Source: Membranipora membranacea (Eukaryota > Bryozoa > Gymnolaemata > Cheilostomatida > Membraniporidae). Taken from it: a DNA stretch of 64,000 bases. The stretch covers positions 22,134,001 through 22,198,000 of the forward strand of contig OU612072.1 in NCBI GenBank assembly GCA_914767715.1, given 5' to 3'. The number at the start of each line of letters is the position of its first letter. Position 1 is the stretch's first letter. The translations under genes were made by a program, and so were the position numbers. The notes beneath the pieces were generated by a model, which was given only the letters and a program-made list of their open reading frames with translations, was not told where the DNA came from and ran no database searches. Positions 22,811-35,289 of this stretch are shown here, in pieces.

Positions 22811-23889
22811 CTGCAAGGTACCAACAAAACATTGAAATTTGTTCATAACAGAGAGTGGTGATATCTGAATTTGACATTGATAATAAGATGTTGAAGGTTG
22901 AAAGTCCAATGTGCCACTTTTACATTATGGTTGTCAAGCTCTGATGTGAAATCATCAAGCTGTTTGATCGAGGCGTCGACTGTCCCAATGTGCGCCTTGT
23001 AAGCAAACTGTGATGGCTCTATTACCTCTGTCAATTTATACACAATTTATTTTATTATAACCTCATCAGTAAGCTTGTCAAGGTGAAACAATATTGACAC
23101 TGACCAATGGTCTTTGTGTGTGGGAGGGCTACCTTGGAGTTGAGTGGGCGCTCGGAGTGACAGGCTGAACTCACACAGCTATCTTCAATTGTTGTCTGTT
23201 TGCCAGTTTAACCATTGAGTACAGTGTTTAACCCTTTACTAGACTGTAGCAACCAGCCCACAGATCGCTGTCGTTTATGACTCGTTGATTAATACGCTAT
23301 AGCAGAGAGGAGTTTAGAAACTCAAAATCTCAGGACGTTGCCTCTACCATCTGTTCAAATACTGGAGTCTGATATGCATTTGGAGCCTCATAATCTGGGA
23401 GAAATCCAATCTCATGTATAAGTTGGATGTTGAGAAATCAACATCTTCTGAAGACTTCCAGACATGGATCTCAGTGGAGGGTGAAGAAGATGTTTGCTTG
23501 CCTCTCAATGACATTTTAAATTTTGGTGCCATCTACATCGGAAATTCCAGTTAAATGCAAGAGAGCCCAAATCCGACCAATCCATAGGGTTGCTTGCCCA
23601 ACCAGACACGAAGACTATCAGCCAGTTTCAATATTGTTTCACCCGGGAACCTCTCTACCTGGGATTCTCTCCTGGGTAGGAGATCGGGCGAGCTAGCAAG
23701 TGAAAGGAAAAGGGAAAACTTCTCAAGACGGGCTAACTACATAAAACTCAATCTAGGTACAAATTTAATCATAGTCACGGACTGGGGTCAGTTTGGGAGC
23801 ATCCAATGAAAAAATTATAAAACATTATGAATTATCACCAGAGGAAATCAACTATATAAATCAGTGACTATGCTAAATGAGTGAAACAA
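22811..23889. repeat. LINE K divergent pair
   Basis: Minus RT fragment (23125-22843) lacks the segment between aaggttg and aaagtccaatg present in the others. Spacer, then plus RT fragment (about 23470-23695) and tail to the next module. Confidence 0.65.
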
Positions 23890-24725
23890 ATTAATAGTGG
23901 ATAGTGATTTACTGCCGACAATTGAAAACAGAACTGCAATTTTCAGGCGACCATCATATATTAAGAGGATGGCGGCAACTTCAATATCATTTAGTACAAT
24001 TATATTCGAATATCCACAATTTGATAACTATTTTACATTGGCCCTAGTTTCTTTTTATTATGATGACACTAAAACTCATAAAAAATCATTTTCATTGCTT
24101 TTAATCTGGTTTGCAACATGGAAGTTGTCCAACTACGTTTAGAGATGGGGCAATTCCCATTTTAATTGGCGTTTTGATGTCATCATGTGTAATTTAGTAA
24201 AAACTGTGCCTAACATCACTTTGTTCTATCTATCAGTATGCCTCGGAAAACTTCAGCCTAAACATTTCAGTCTGTTCATCAAAGATCCTAACCATATCTC
24301 CAAAGCCGATCTACTGAGGATGTTCTACTGCTTACTTTTGACACAGTCACACAATATCTATCACAATATCTAGATGCTAAACCCTAGGACTCTTTAAAAT
24401 CCCTCTCCATTGATTTTAGAGCACCGGTAATATGGTATCCCCAATAGTACTCATAAACAAACTAATAAAGACCAACTTTCACCCAAACATCATCGATTGG
24501 ATATACAGCTATCTAACACAACGCCAACAACAAGTAATATCATCAGGAAAGAAGTCAGATTCTATCATAACATCTACAGTTAGCCCGCAGGTGGGCTTAG
24601 CAGTACATAACAGCATATACATAATATTATCAAATAAGCCGACAATACCCTCATCTTGGAGTTATCTTAGCTTTGGCTGTTATGACAACAAAAATACAAG
24701 AAACAGTGGTTTACCAAAAAATTAA
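23890..24725 (+). pseudogene. RKIVDSDLL module and second RT segment
   Basis: After the module comes an RT palm remnant: decayed IDF(R/K)A...TVSPIVLINKL, NFHPNIIDWIYSYLTQRQQQ, VISSGKKSDSII, then a damaged SPQ motif and ADNTLILELS, where YADD has become ADN after a stop. It belongs to a CR1/Rex-like LINE, possibly the same family as K. It is inactive. Confidence 0.65.
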
Positions 24726-25085
24726 GGCGGTAATGTTTTGATTTCTCTTAAAATTTGGTATGATCTATCAACACGACAAACGAAGTCAAATAAGCAATGT
24801 TTGTGCTTTTCGATTTCTCAAAAGAGCAATGCAGAAAAACTGTTGAATATTAGCTTATAGGCTTGTAGGCTTATAGATAGATGCAAGTAAAGATATAGAT
24901 TTATAGATGTTATCAATGTAAAGTTATAGATTTATAGATTTCTTAATGTATCTCTAAAGTGCTGTCAGTGCTGTGTGTCTCCTGTGCTCTCTTTGTGTGT
25001 GTATGGTCGTTATGTAGCAAAGCAGCACGCTTAAGTTTATAGATTGGAATTCTTAATTTATAGATATTATAGACAGTCCTGTGTG
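24726..25085. other. AT-rich spacer with simple repeats
   Basis: Contains a short tcaacacgacaaa...ttctcaa block shared with 44.4, 46.0 and 48.6 kb, then low-complexity tatagatttatagat runs. No gene. Confidence 0.45.
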
Positions 25086-25896
25086 GGGGGAGCCCCATGA
25101 CTAGTCCTCGAAATAAGAGAACATATGGAATCTTTTGACCATCTTAAGTGAAGAGACAACTCCCAATCCAATTGACACCGACACGCATTTCAACTTGCTG
25201 CATGTGGGCTTTTGTATATTTATGAAGATCGCCTGAGCCTGATTTTCTGACAACATTTACAACTTTTTGATGGGGTCGTAATTTATAATTTGTAATTTTA
25301 CTTTGCTGGACGATACTATAGTATAGCTTCTGAACAGAGGCAATTTTCATTGATTTAGTATCAGCAATTCTACAGCCAGCCAGTTATGATATTACAAAAC
25401 TGAATGGCAGCTGCCCTACTCATTGGGGATAAATTTACCTTTATGATGGTAAACACACTGTTATGTTAACTAGCATATCGACTCCACAATGGCGCCGTTT
25501 TTCGGCATTTTCAAATTCCATGAATGTTTTGAAGGTAGTATAGTTTTTAAAATTTCAACACATTCCATCGATCTCTGGAAGTGATGTAACCACTTTCCTT
25601 ACAGTGGGCTAAACATTGAGTTTGCCAAATTGAGATTGATTCCTAATAAAATGTAACAGAGATTGATGTGAGATGGTTCTTGAAAACCATTTCCATTGAG
25701 AACTGAAAGGCATTCAGATTGCATTACATTGTGGTAGCCAGTGTTTACCTTTCGGATGGATTCTGACACTTCTCACTTGTGGGTGAGCACAATTCCAAAA
25801 ATTTGAAAATCACAACACATACATACATACATACATGCGATATAGTTATCGATGTGTTATTTCAATAGCATAATCCAACAAACAACCTGAACATAC
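25086..25896. repeat. LRR-unit intron modules, chimeric
   Basis: The left part (ccatgactagt.ctcgaaataa to tatttatgaaga) matches the intron 5' of the 46.39-kb LRR exon. The right part is the standard module of the 7-42 kb copies. The two intron types are joined at gaagatcgcctgagcc, which links the left array to the main gene's LRR introns. Confidence 0.55.
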
Positions 25897-26043
25897 CCTG
25901 AAGGTAACTCGAACAGATGACAATCACTCATTTCCAGTTTCTCTAGTCTTGTAAGTCCTGATAGCGTATCATTCAACTGATCATCTGTACTCAGATTGTT
26001 GTTTCTGACATTCAGCTCCTTCAGTGATACCATCTTTGAAATG
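25897..26043 (-). CDS. LRR exon
   Basis: 147 nt, phase 2/2, intact splice sites. First repeat LKELNVRNNNLS, second LEKLEMSDCHLFELPSG. Against the 42.29-kb copy I count seven base differences, six changing amino acids (R/S, N/D, T/K, E/D, D/G, F/V). Confidence 0.75.
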
Positions 26044-27440
26044 CTGCAAGGTACCAACAAAACATTGAAATTTGTTCATAACAGAGAGTGGTGAAATCTG
26101 AATTCGACATTAATAATAAGATGTTGAAGGTTGCAGTCGATTGCATGCCTCTGAAAAGTCCAATGTGCCACTTTTACATTATGGTTGTCAAGCTCTGATG
26201 TGAAATCATCAAGCTGTTTGATCGAGGCGTCCCAATGTGCGTCTTGTAAGCAAACTGTGATGGCTCTATTACCTCTGTCAATTTAGATCTCATTATTTTA
26301 TTATAACCCCATCAGTAAGCTTGTCAAGGTGAAACAATATTGACACTGACCAATGGCCTTTGTGTGTGGGAGGGCTACCTTGGAGCTGAGTGGGCGCTCA
26401 GAGTGACAGGCTGAACTCACACAGCTATCTACAATTGTTGTCTGTTTGCCAGTTTAACCATTGAGTACAGTGTTTAACCCTTTACTAGATTGTAGCAACC
26501 AGCCCACAGATCGCTGTCGTTTATGACTCGTTGATTAATACGCTATAGCAGAGAGGAGTTCAGAAACTCAAAATCTCAGGTTGTGCCTCTACCATTTGTT
26601 CAAATACTGGAGTCTGATATGCATTTGGAGCCTCATAATCTGGGAGAAATCCCATTTCATGTATAAGTTGGATGTTGAGAAGTCAACATCATCTGAAGAC
26701 TTCCAGACAAGGATCTCAGTGGAGGCTGAAGAAGATGTTTGCTTGCCTCTCAATGACATATTGAATTTGATGCGCTCTACATAAGAAATTCCAGTTAAAT
26801 GCAAGAGAGCCCAAATCCGACCAATCCATAGGGTTGCTTGCCCCACCAAACACAAAGACTATCAGCTAGGGTCAATATTGTTTCACCTTGGAACCTCTCT
26901 ACCTGGGATTCTCTCCTGGGTAGGAGATCGAGCGAGGTAGCCGGCTATCAATTGAAGGGAAAAGGGAAAACTTCTCAAGACGGGCAAACTGCATAAAACT
27001 CAATCTAGGTACAAATTTTATCATAGTCACGGACTGGGGTCAGCTTGGGAGCGTCTAATGAAAAAATTATAAAACAATATCTATTATCCACCAGAGGAAA
27101 TCAACTATAGTAATCAGTGACTATGCTAAATGAGTGAAACAGATTAATTGTAGATAGTGGTTTACTGCAGACAATTGAAAACAGAACAGCAATTTTCAGG
27201 CGACCATCAGGTATTAAGAGGATGGCAGCAACCTCAATGTCATTTAGTACAATTACAATCAAATATCAACAATTTGATAACTCTCTTACATTGGCCCTAG
27301 TTTTTTTTTTATTAGGATGACACTGAGACTCAAAAAATCATTCTCATTGCTTTTAATATGGAAGTTGTCAAACTACGTTTAGAGATGGGGCAACTCCCAT
27401 ATTATTTGACGTTTCGAATTCATCATGTGTAATTTAGTGA
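26044..27440. repeat. LINE K divergent pair plus module (recent duplicate of 42.4-43.8 kb)
   Basis: Shares private variants with 42.44-43.79 kb: ttgtgcctctacca, acaaggatctcagtggaggc, and a shortened gagactcaaaaaatcattct. The two blocks are therefore a recent segmental duplication. The plus RT frame (EAEEDVCLPLNDILNLMRST) is cut by a stop here but open in the partner. Confidence 0.65.
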
Positions 27441-28239
27441 AGACTGTGAATACATCATCCCGAGTTTAACTCCAGATCACATTTTAAAGGATAATGACTT
27501 CAATGCTTGCTGCTCAGGTGTTAATCTTACACCTGTCAAACTTTGCAAACTTTGCAAACTTTGATGATTATACTATGTGATCAAGTCAACCCAGGGATTA
27601 AATTTTGATCTCTTGGTGTGAAAGGTTTGATACTACTGTTCCATCCATTCTGTCGTCACCGAAGTCTAAATATATTTTGACAAATCCTTGATTTTGTTTG
27701 CACTGCGAAGATATTCATGTTAGTAGCGCCTGAGCCTGATTTTCTGACAACATTTACAATTTTTTGAGGGGTCGTAATTTATAATTTGTAATTTTACTTT
27801 GCTGGACGATACTATAGTATGGCTTTTGAACGGAGGCAATTTTCATTGATTTAATAACATCAATTCTACTGCCAGCCAGTTATGATATTACAAAACTGAA
27901 TGGCAGCTGCCCTACTCGTTGGGGATAAATTTACCTTTATGATGGTAAACACTCTGATATCTAGTATGTCGACTCCACATTATGGCGCCGTTAATCTGCA
28001 TTTTCAAATTCCATGAATGTTTTGAAGGTAATATAATTATAATTGAGAACTGAAAGGCATTCAGATTGCATTACATTGTGGGAGCCAGTGTTTACCTTTC
28101 GGATTGATTCTGACACTTCTCACTTGTGGGTGGGCACAATTCCAAAAATTTGAAAATCAAAACACATACATACATACATGCGATATAGTTTTCTATGTGT
28201 TATTTCAATAGCATAATCCAACAAACAAACTGAACATAC
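27441..28239. repeat. LRR-unit intron module
   Basis: Standard module with an internal deletion near 28035 (ttataattgagaactg) that removes the segment present in the other copies. Confidence 0.55.
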
Positions 28240-28386
28240 CCGGAAGGTAACTCGACCAGATGACAACCACTCATATTCAGTTCCTCTAGTCTTCTAAGTC
28301 CTGATAGCGTATCACTCAACTGATCATCTGTACTCAGATAGTTGTAACTGACATACAGCTCCCTCAGTGATACCATCTTTGAAATG
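28240..28386 (-). CDS. LRR exon
   Basis: 147 nt, phase 2/2, intact splice sites (last codons read CCTTCCGG). First repeat LRELYVSYNYLS, second LEELNMSGCHLVELPSG with GLRR before it. Shares the LYVSYN string with the 22.66-kb copy, so they are close relatives in their first repeat. Confidence 0.75.
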
Positions 28387-28900
28387 CTGCAAGGTACCAA
28401 CAAAACATTGAAATTTGTTCATAACAGAGAGTGGTGATATCTGAATTCGACATTGATAATAAGATGTTGAAGGTTGCAGTCGATTGCATGCCTCTGAAAA
28501 GTCCAATGCGCCACTTTTCATTATGGTTGTCAAGCTCTGATGTGAAATCATCAAGGTGTTTGATCGAGGCGTCGACTGTCCCAATGTGCGTCTTGTAAGC
28601 AAACTGTGGGCGCTCGGAGTGACAGGCTGAACTCACACAGCTATCTCCAATTGTTGTCTGTTTGCCAGTTTAACCATTGAGTACAGTATTAAAACCTATA
28701 CTAAAATGCAGCAACCAGCCCACAGATCGCTGTGGTTTATGACTCATTGAATAATACGCTATAGCAGAGAGCAGTTTAGAAACTCAAAATCTCAGGACGT
28801 TGCCTCTACCATCTGTTCAAATACTGGAGTCTGATATGCATTTGGAGCCTCATAATCTGGTAGAAATCCCATCTCAAGACAGGCAAACTGCATAAAACTC
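28387..28900. repeat. LINE K pair, truncated
   Basis: The minus RT fragment is joined at gcaaactgtggg|cgctcgg to the spacer, deleting the RT start. The plus RT fragment is mostly deleted, with aaatcccatctcaagac jumping into the tail. Confidence 0.55.
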
Positions 28901-29845
28901 AATCTAGGTACATGATTATATGTTTGATGCAGCTTTGTTTGAATGAATTAAAATCAGGAATCCATCATCCCGAGTTAAACTCCAGATCACATTTTAAAGG
29001 ATAATGATTTCAATGCTTGCTGCTCATGTGTTAATCTTACACCTGTCGAACTTTGCAAACTTTGATGATTATACTATGTGATTAAGTCAACCAAGGGATT
29101 AAATTTTGATCTCTTGGTGTGAAAGGTTTGATACTACTGTTCCATCCATTCTGTTGTCACCGAAGTCTAAATTATTTTTTTTCAAATCCTTGATTGTGTT
29201 TGCACTGCAAAGATACTCATGTTAGTATCGCCTGAGCCTGATTTTCCGACAACATTTACAACTTTTTGATGGGGTCGTAATTTATAATTTGTAATTTTAC
29301 TTTGCTGGACGATACTATAGTATAGCTTCTGAACGGAGGCAGTTTTCATTGATTTAATATCAGCAATTCTACTGCCAGCTGCCCCACTCATTGGGGATAA
29401 ATTTACCTTTATGATGGTAAACACTCTGATATCTAGTAGTTCGACTCCACATTATGGCGATGTTTTTCGGCATTTTCAAATTCCAAGAATATTTTGAAGG
29501 TAATATAGTTTTAAAAATTTAAACACATTCCATCGATCTGTGGAAGTGATGTAACCGTTTTCTTGACAGTGGGCTAATCATTGAGTTTTCCAAATTGAGA
29601 TTGATTCCTAATAAAATGTAACAGAGATTGATTTGAGATGGTTCTTGAAAACAATTTCCATTGAGAACTGAAAGGCATTCAGATTGCACTACATTGTGGT
29701 AGCCAGTGTTTACCTTTAGGATGGATTCTGACACTTCTCACTTGTGGGTGAGCACAATTCCAAAAATTTGAAAATCAAAACACATGCGATATAGTTTTCG
29801 ATGGGTTATTTCAATAGCATAATCTGACAAACAAACTGAACATAC
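28901..29845. repeat. LRR-unit intron module
   Basis: Standard module, with an 8-10 bp to 40 bp scale set of small deletions relative to its siblings (for example cagctgcccc at 29378). Confidence 0.55.
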
Positions 29846-29992
29846 CCTGAAGGTAACTCGACCAGATGACAACTATTCATATCCAGTTTCTCTAGTCTTC
29901 TAAGTCCTGATAGCGTATCACTCAACTGATCATCGGTACACAGATTGTTACCTCCGACATGCAGCCTCTTCAGTGATACCATCTTTGAAATG
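29846..29992 (-). CDS. LRR exon
   Basis: 147 nt, phase 2/2, intact splice sites. First repeat LKRLHVGGNNLCTDD, second LEKLDMNSCHLVELPSG. R, H, G, G sit at the variable positions of the first strand. Confidence 0.75.
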
Positions 29993-31084
29993 CTGCAAGG
30001 TACCAACAAAACATTGAAATTTGTTCATAACAGAGAGTGGTGAAATCTGAATTCGACATTGCTAATAAGATGTTAAAGGTTGCGTCCAATGCGCCACTTT
30101 TACATTATGGTTGTCAAGCTCTGATGTGAAATCATCAAGCAGTTTGATCGAGGCGTCGACTGTCCAAATGTGCGTCTTGTAAGCAAACTGTGATGGCTCT
30201 ATTACCTCTGTCAATTTGGATCTCATTTGTTTTATTATAACCTCCTCAGTCAGCTTGTTAAGGTGAAACAATTTTGACACTGACCGATGGTCTTTGTGTT
30301 TGGGAGGGTTACCTTGGAGCTGAGTGGGCGCTCGGAGTGACAGGCTTAACTCACACAGCTATCTACAATTTTTGTCCGCTTGCCAGTTTAACCATTGAGT
30401 ACAGTATTTAAACCTATACTAAACTGTAGCAACCAGCCCATAGATCGCTGTCGTTTATGACTCATGGAATAATGCGCTATAGCAGAGAGGAGTTTTTAAA
30501 CTCAAAATCTCAGGACGTTGCCTCTACCATCTGTTCAAATACTGGAGTCTGATATGCATTTGGAGCCTCATAATCTGGGAGAAATCCCATCTCATGTATA
30601 AGTTGGATGTTGAGAAGTCAACATCATCTGAAGACTTCCAGACATGGATCTCAGTGGAGGGTGAAGAAGATGTTTGCTTGCCTCTCAATGACATATTATT
30701 GAATTTGATGCAAACTACATCGGAAATTCCAGTTAAATGCAAGAGAGCCCAATTCCAACCAATCCATATGGTTGCTTGCCCCACCAAACACAAAGACTAT
30801 CAGCCAGTGTCAATATTGTTTCACCTTGGAACCTCTCTACCTGGGATTCTCTCCTGGGTAGGACATCGGGCGAGGTAGCCGGCTATCAAGTGAAGGGAAA
30901 GGGAAAACTTCTCAAGACGGGCAAACTGCATAAAACTCAATCTAGGTACAAATTTAATCATAGTCACAGATTGGGGTCAGTTTGGGAGCATCCAATGAAA
31001 AAATTATAACAAATTATGAATTATCAACGAGAGGAAATCAACTATAGTAATCAGTGACTATGCTAAATGAGTGTAACAAATTAA
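29993..31084. repeat. LINE K divergent pair
   Basis: Minus RT fragment (30305-30010: LNKLTEEVIIKQMRSKLTEV, SQFAYKTHIWTVDASIKLLD). Spacer. Plus RT fragment (30594-30880: LPLNDILLNLMQTTSEIPVK, with a codon inserted). Confidence 0.65.
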
Positions 31085-31880
31085 TTGTAGATAGTGATTT
31101 ACTGCCGACAATTGAAAACAGAACTACAATTTTCAGGCGACCATCATGTATTAAAGTGCAACCAAGGTTTCAAACAACTTCTCATTGATGGCCATTGATT
31201 AATAGCAGATTGCACCTTCTGCATGGGGAAAAAGACAAAATATAATTCGGATGATTATTCAGCCAGAATTCTTGTGAAACATTTCTTCCATCAGGTACTC
31301 AAACTCAGCTAAAAGAGAATACCACATAGCAGTTTCCTGTTCTTGTTATTATTTAGCCTGTGCTCTATAATTATTACAGCAAAGTCTTGGAACCTCCCTT
31401 AAACTGAAGTGTTACCCAGCTTAGAGTCGGCAACTTCTTTGAGTTTTGCATTGCGTAATGCACAAAGCTGATGCTGCCCAGCACATTATTTGCTACCCAT
31501 TAATGCATTGCTGCGAAACCTTGGTTGCCCTTTAAGAGGATGGCAGCAACTTCAATGTCATTTAGTACAATTATATTCGAATATCCACAATTTGATAACT
31601 ATTTTACATCGGGCCTGGATTCTTTTTATTAGGTTCACACTGAGACTCATAAAAAATCCTTTTCATTGCTTTTAATCTGGTTCGTAACATGGAAGTTGTC
31701 AAACTACGTTTAGAGATTGGGCAACTCCCATTTTATTTGACGTTTTGACGTCATCATGTGTTATTAAGTATAAACTGTGCCTAACATCACTTTCTTCTAT
31801 CTATTAGTATGTCTCAGGATACTTCTGCCTAAACATTTCAGTCTGTTTATCAAAGATCCTAACCATATCTCCAAAGCCGA
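31085..31880 (+). repeat. RKIVDSDLL module interrupted by a MITE
   Basis: The module is split between gtattaa and aagagg by the 377-bp insertion at 31155. Paralogues read gtattaagaggatggcagc without a break. The right part continues to the RT remnant cctaaacatttcagtctg. Confidence 0.6.
31155..31531. mobile_element. TTAA-flanked MITE
   Basis: Terminal inverted repeats AGTGCAACCAAGGTTTC (left) and AGGGCAACCAAGGTTTC (right, reverse complement) differ at one position. The flanks are TTAA on both sides. The uninterrupted paralogues have a single TTAA, so it is a target-site duplication of up to 4 bp, as made by piggyBac-type transposases. A TA or TAA duplication cannot be excluded. No coding capacity. 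Confidence 0.8.
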
Positions 31881-32373
31881 TCTACGATCAATAGAGGGAC
31901 CTCATGGGCATCATACTGGCCATAAAGGATTTCAACCCTGAGCTTAAAAATACGGGGTGCCCTGAAAAGGGCTTCCCAGGTTTATCTCCTCTGCTGAAAC
32001 CGGAAGCAAAAGAGTAAATGAGATGATGGCCATGAGAAACGCACAACAAAAATGAACTGACATGAATGCCTTATAATACTAGATCACTTGGGAGTGGATA
32101 TAATTTCCAAACTGCCTCTACTGCTGTCTTTGAGCCTACGGTTGAGGTTCAAAAATCAAAAGTCATGTTTTCGTTAGATTCCTAAACTTTCTGAGAATTC
32201 GTGAGCATCTTGAGAACCTACAAATATGTATAACTTTTTGCGCTGGTGGCCCTGCACTTGTCATTTATAGCAGGATGGTTCAAAAGATTCAACAGGGATG
32301 ACATTATCTCTCATGAAAATTTTACATAACTTTACATGAATTTTTAATTCAACTTTTTAAAGGTGTGTACACT
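31881..32373. repeat. Left part of minisatellite-bearing element, copy 2
   Basis: Near-identical to 15271-15759 over its length, leading into a short 17-bp array. Confidence 0.7.
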
Positions 32374-32499
32374 ATTTTATTAGCTACCTGTTTTATTAGC
32401 CTACCTGTTTTATTTGCCTACCTGTTTTATTAGCCTACCTGTTTTAATAGCGTCCCTGTTTTATTAGCCTACCTGTTTTATTAGCATGCCTGTTTTATA
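32374..32499 (+). repeat. 17-bp minisatellite, about 7 units
   Basis: Same ttttattagcctacctg unit as at 15.76 kb, in the same flanking context, followed by tatattcgtaattttcacag as in the third copy. Confidence 0.9.
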
Positions 32500-33300
32500 T
32501 TCGTAATTTTCACAGAATTTTAGAAACATAAATAAAGAAAGCACATAACTAAAACCTGTATTCTCATATTCACTGGGCAAAGTACATGTTTGGATAGTTG
32601 TTGCTCAGGATAATCTAAACTGATGATGATGACCAATGTGCCTTCCTAAAATTCATGAATGTGTTTGGCCGTTCACCACCTCCCAACAACCTTGCCACTT
32701 GATAGGTATTAAGCTGAAGTAAAAAAAGTTGCCTATAGCAAACTATTGCAGGCCTTATCAGTATTGAGGACTGCCAAATTTACACTCAGCAGATTCAGCT
32801 CTCAAATATGTAATCACTATCCTGCAGCAGTTTGATGAAATCAATCCCATTCACAGCCAGTGAAAAAGTAGCCATACCTTTTTTGATTTTCATAAAGGCT
32901 GTCAAGTACTATTGCCGAAATTCACTTTTATCCTTGGTTGAGTGATTATAATTTGTTTAGTGGTGTTGGCATTTGCAGCGTAACAGTTGACAATCCCTGA
33001 AAACCTATAGTAGTTGTAGTGGGACCTAATCCATGTTTATGCACAATAATTATCATAGGCAATGGATCTAAGTATTTAATTAATTCCCATAATTACAGCT
33101 ACAACAATTAACTACTGGCAAGAATACAATCAGACAGCCCAAATTTGAGTTCATTGTGTCAAAATAAAAAAAATCTCAATCTTAAACATTGTTGATAGTT
33201 AAAGACAATACAGCCAGCTTTTACTGCGTGAATAGCATAAATTTTCCAAAGAAATAAGCTTCATTTAACTCTGGCAGAATTAATGTCAATACACATCATT
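32500..33300. other. No gene recognised
   Basis: The first 80 bp match the right flank of the 35.2-kb array. The rest appears single-copy, AT-rich and without a supported coding frame. Confidence 0.45.
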
Positions 33301-34628
33301 GAGTTTTGAATTTCGTTCGTACACACAATGGAGTTAGGGCTGATATCTTCCGCAAAATACCATGCCGGTTACATGTTGAGTTATCATCTCATGTTTTCAA
33401 CTTCCACCACAAATTGCGATATTCTTGCTTAGCAGACATCTTGTATACAACATTTACATTGATACTAAGTTTTTCACTCCTTATGCGGTCGAAATATTAT
33501 CGATCCATATTGATATAGGTCGGAATTGTATTGACAAACTGTATGACAATGGACAATGTTTCTACAGTTCATGAGTTCAATTCCATCAATGACCTAGGTC
33601 AACGGCGATCATTTTGGATTCCAGGAGGAAGGCAAACAGCACAACCATAATTATATGTTTAATGCAGCTTTGTTTGAATGAATTAAAATCAGGAATCCAT
33701 CATCCCGAGTTAAACTCCAGATCACATTTTAAAGGATAATGATTTCAATGCTTGCTGCTCAGGTGTTAATCTTACACCTGTCAAGCTTTGCAAACTTTGA
33801 TGATTATACTATGTGATCAAGTCAACCTAGGGATTAAGTTTTGATCTCTTGGTGTGAAAGGTTTGATACTACTGTTCCATCCATTCTGTCGTCACCGAAG
33901 TCTAAATATATTTTGAGAAATCCTTGGTTTTGTTTGCACTGCGAAGATACTCATGTTAGTATCGCCTGAGCCTGATCTTCTGACATCATTTACAACTTTT
34001 TGATGGGGTCGTAATTTATAATTTGGAATTTTACTTTGCTGGACGAAACTATAGTATGGCTTTTGAACGGAGGCAATTTTCATTGATTTAATATCAGCAA
34101 TTCTACCGCCAGCCAGTTATGATATTACAAAACTGAATGGCAGCTGCCCTACTCATCGGGGATAAATCTACCTTCATGATGGTAAACACTCTGATCAGTT
34201 ATCTAGTATATCGACTCCACATTATGGCGCCGTTTTTCGCTAATTTCAAATTCCATGAATGTTTTGAAGGTAATATAGTTATAAAAATTTAAACACATTC
34301 CATCGATCTCTGGAAGTGATGTAACCATTCTCTTGACAGTGGGTTAAACATTGAGTTTGCCAAATTGAGATTGATTCCTAATAAAATGTAACAGAGATTG
34401 ATGTTAGATGGTTCTTGAAAACAATTTCCATTGAGAACTGTAAGGCATTCAGATTGCATTACATTGTGGTAGCCAGTGTTTACCTTTCGGATGGATTCTG
34501 ACACTTCTCACTTGTGGGTGAGCACAATTCCAAAAATTCGAATATCAAAACACATACATACAATACATCTGATATAGTTTTCGATGTGTTATTTCAATAG
34601 CATAATTCAACAAACAAACTGAACATAC
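33301..34628. repeat. Intron modules of the LRR unit, longest contiguous copy
   Basis: Contains both the gagttagggctgatatcttc module and the standard LRR intron module in one run to the exon at 34629. It is the best reference for the uninterrupted unit and includes the intact ttaatcttacacctg empty site. Confidence 0.6.
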
Positions 34629-34775
34629 CCTGAAGGTAACTCGACCAGATGACAACCACTCATATTCAGTTTCTCTAGTCCTGTAAGTCCTGATAGCGTA
34701 TCACTCATCTGATCATCGGTACTCAGATTGGTACCTCCGACATCCAGGTCCTTCAGTAAGACCATCTTTGAAATG
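34629..34775 (-). CDS. LRR exon
   Basis: 147 nt, phase 2/2, intact splice sites. First repeat KMVLLKDLDVGGTNLSTDD, second LEKLNMSGCHLVELPSG. It has a Thr in place of the first Asn of NNLS and VLLK in place of VSLK. Confidence 0.75.
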
Positions 34776-34910
34776 CTGCAAGGTACCAACAAAACATTGA
34801 AATTTGTTCATAACAGAGAGTGATAAAATCTGAATTCGACATTGCTAATAATATGTTGAAGGTTGCAGTCCATTGCATGCTTCTGAAAAGTCCAATGGGC
34901 CACTTTTACA
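34776..34910 (-). repeat. LINE K minus RT fragment, strongly truncated
   Basis: Keeps only the part nearest the LRR exon (about 34900-34800), then is cut by the minisatellite-bearing element. Confidence 0.55.
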
Positions 34911-35199
34911 CTTGGGATTAGACATAATTTCCAAACTGCCTCTACTGCTGTCTTGGAGCCTACGGTTGAGGTTCAAAAATCAAAAGTAATGTTTTCATAA
35001 GATTCCTAAACTTTCTGAGAATTTGCGAGCATCTTGAGAACCTACAAGTGTGTATAACTTTTCGAGCTGGTGACCCTGCACTTTTATTTATAGCAGGGTG
35101 GTTCAAAAGATTCAAAAATGATGACATTATCTTTCATGAAAATTTTACATAACTTTACATGATTTTTTTACTTTAAACTTTTTAAAGGTGTGTACGCTA
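34911..35199. repeat. Left part of minisatellite-bearing element, copy 3 (5'-truncated)
   Basis: Matches 15470-15759, but starts inside it at cttgggattagacataattt. Confidence 0.65.
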
Positions 35200-35289
35200 T
35201 TTTATTAGCGTACCTGTATTAGCCTACCTGTTTTGTTAGCCTACCTGTTTTATTAGCCTACCTGTTCTATTGGCATACCTATTTTATAT
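35200..35289 (+). repeat. 17-bp minisatellite, about 5 units
   Basis: Same unit and flanks as at 32.37 kb, with several diverged units (ctgttctattggcatacc). Confidence 0.85.
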
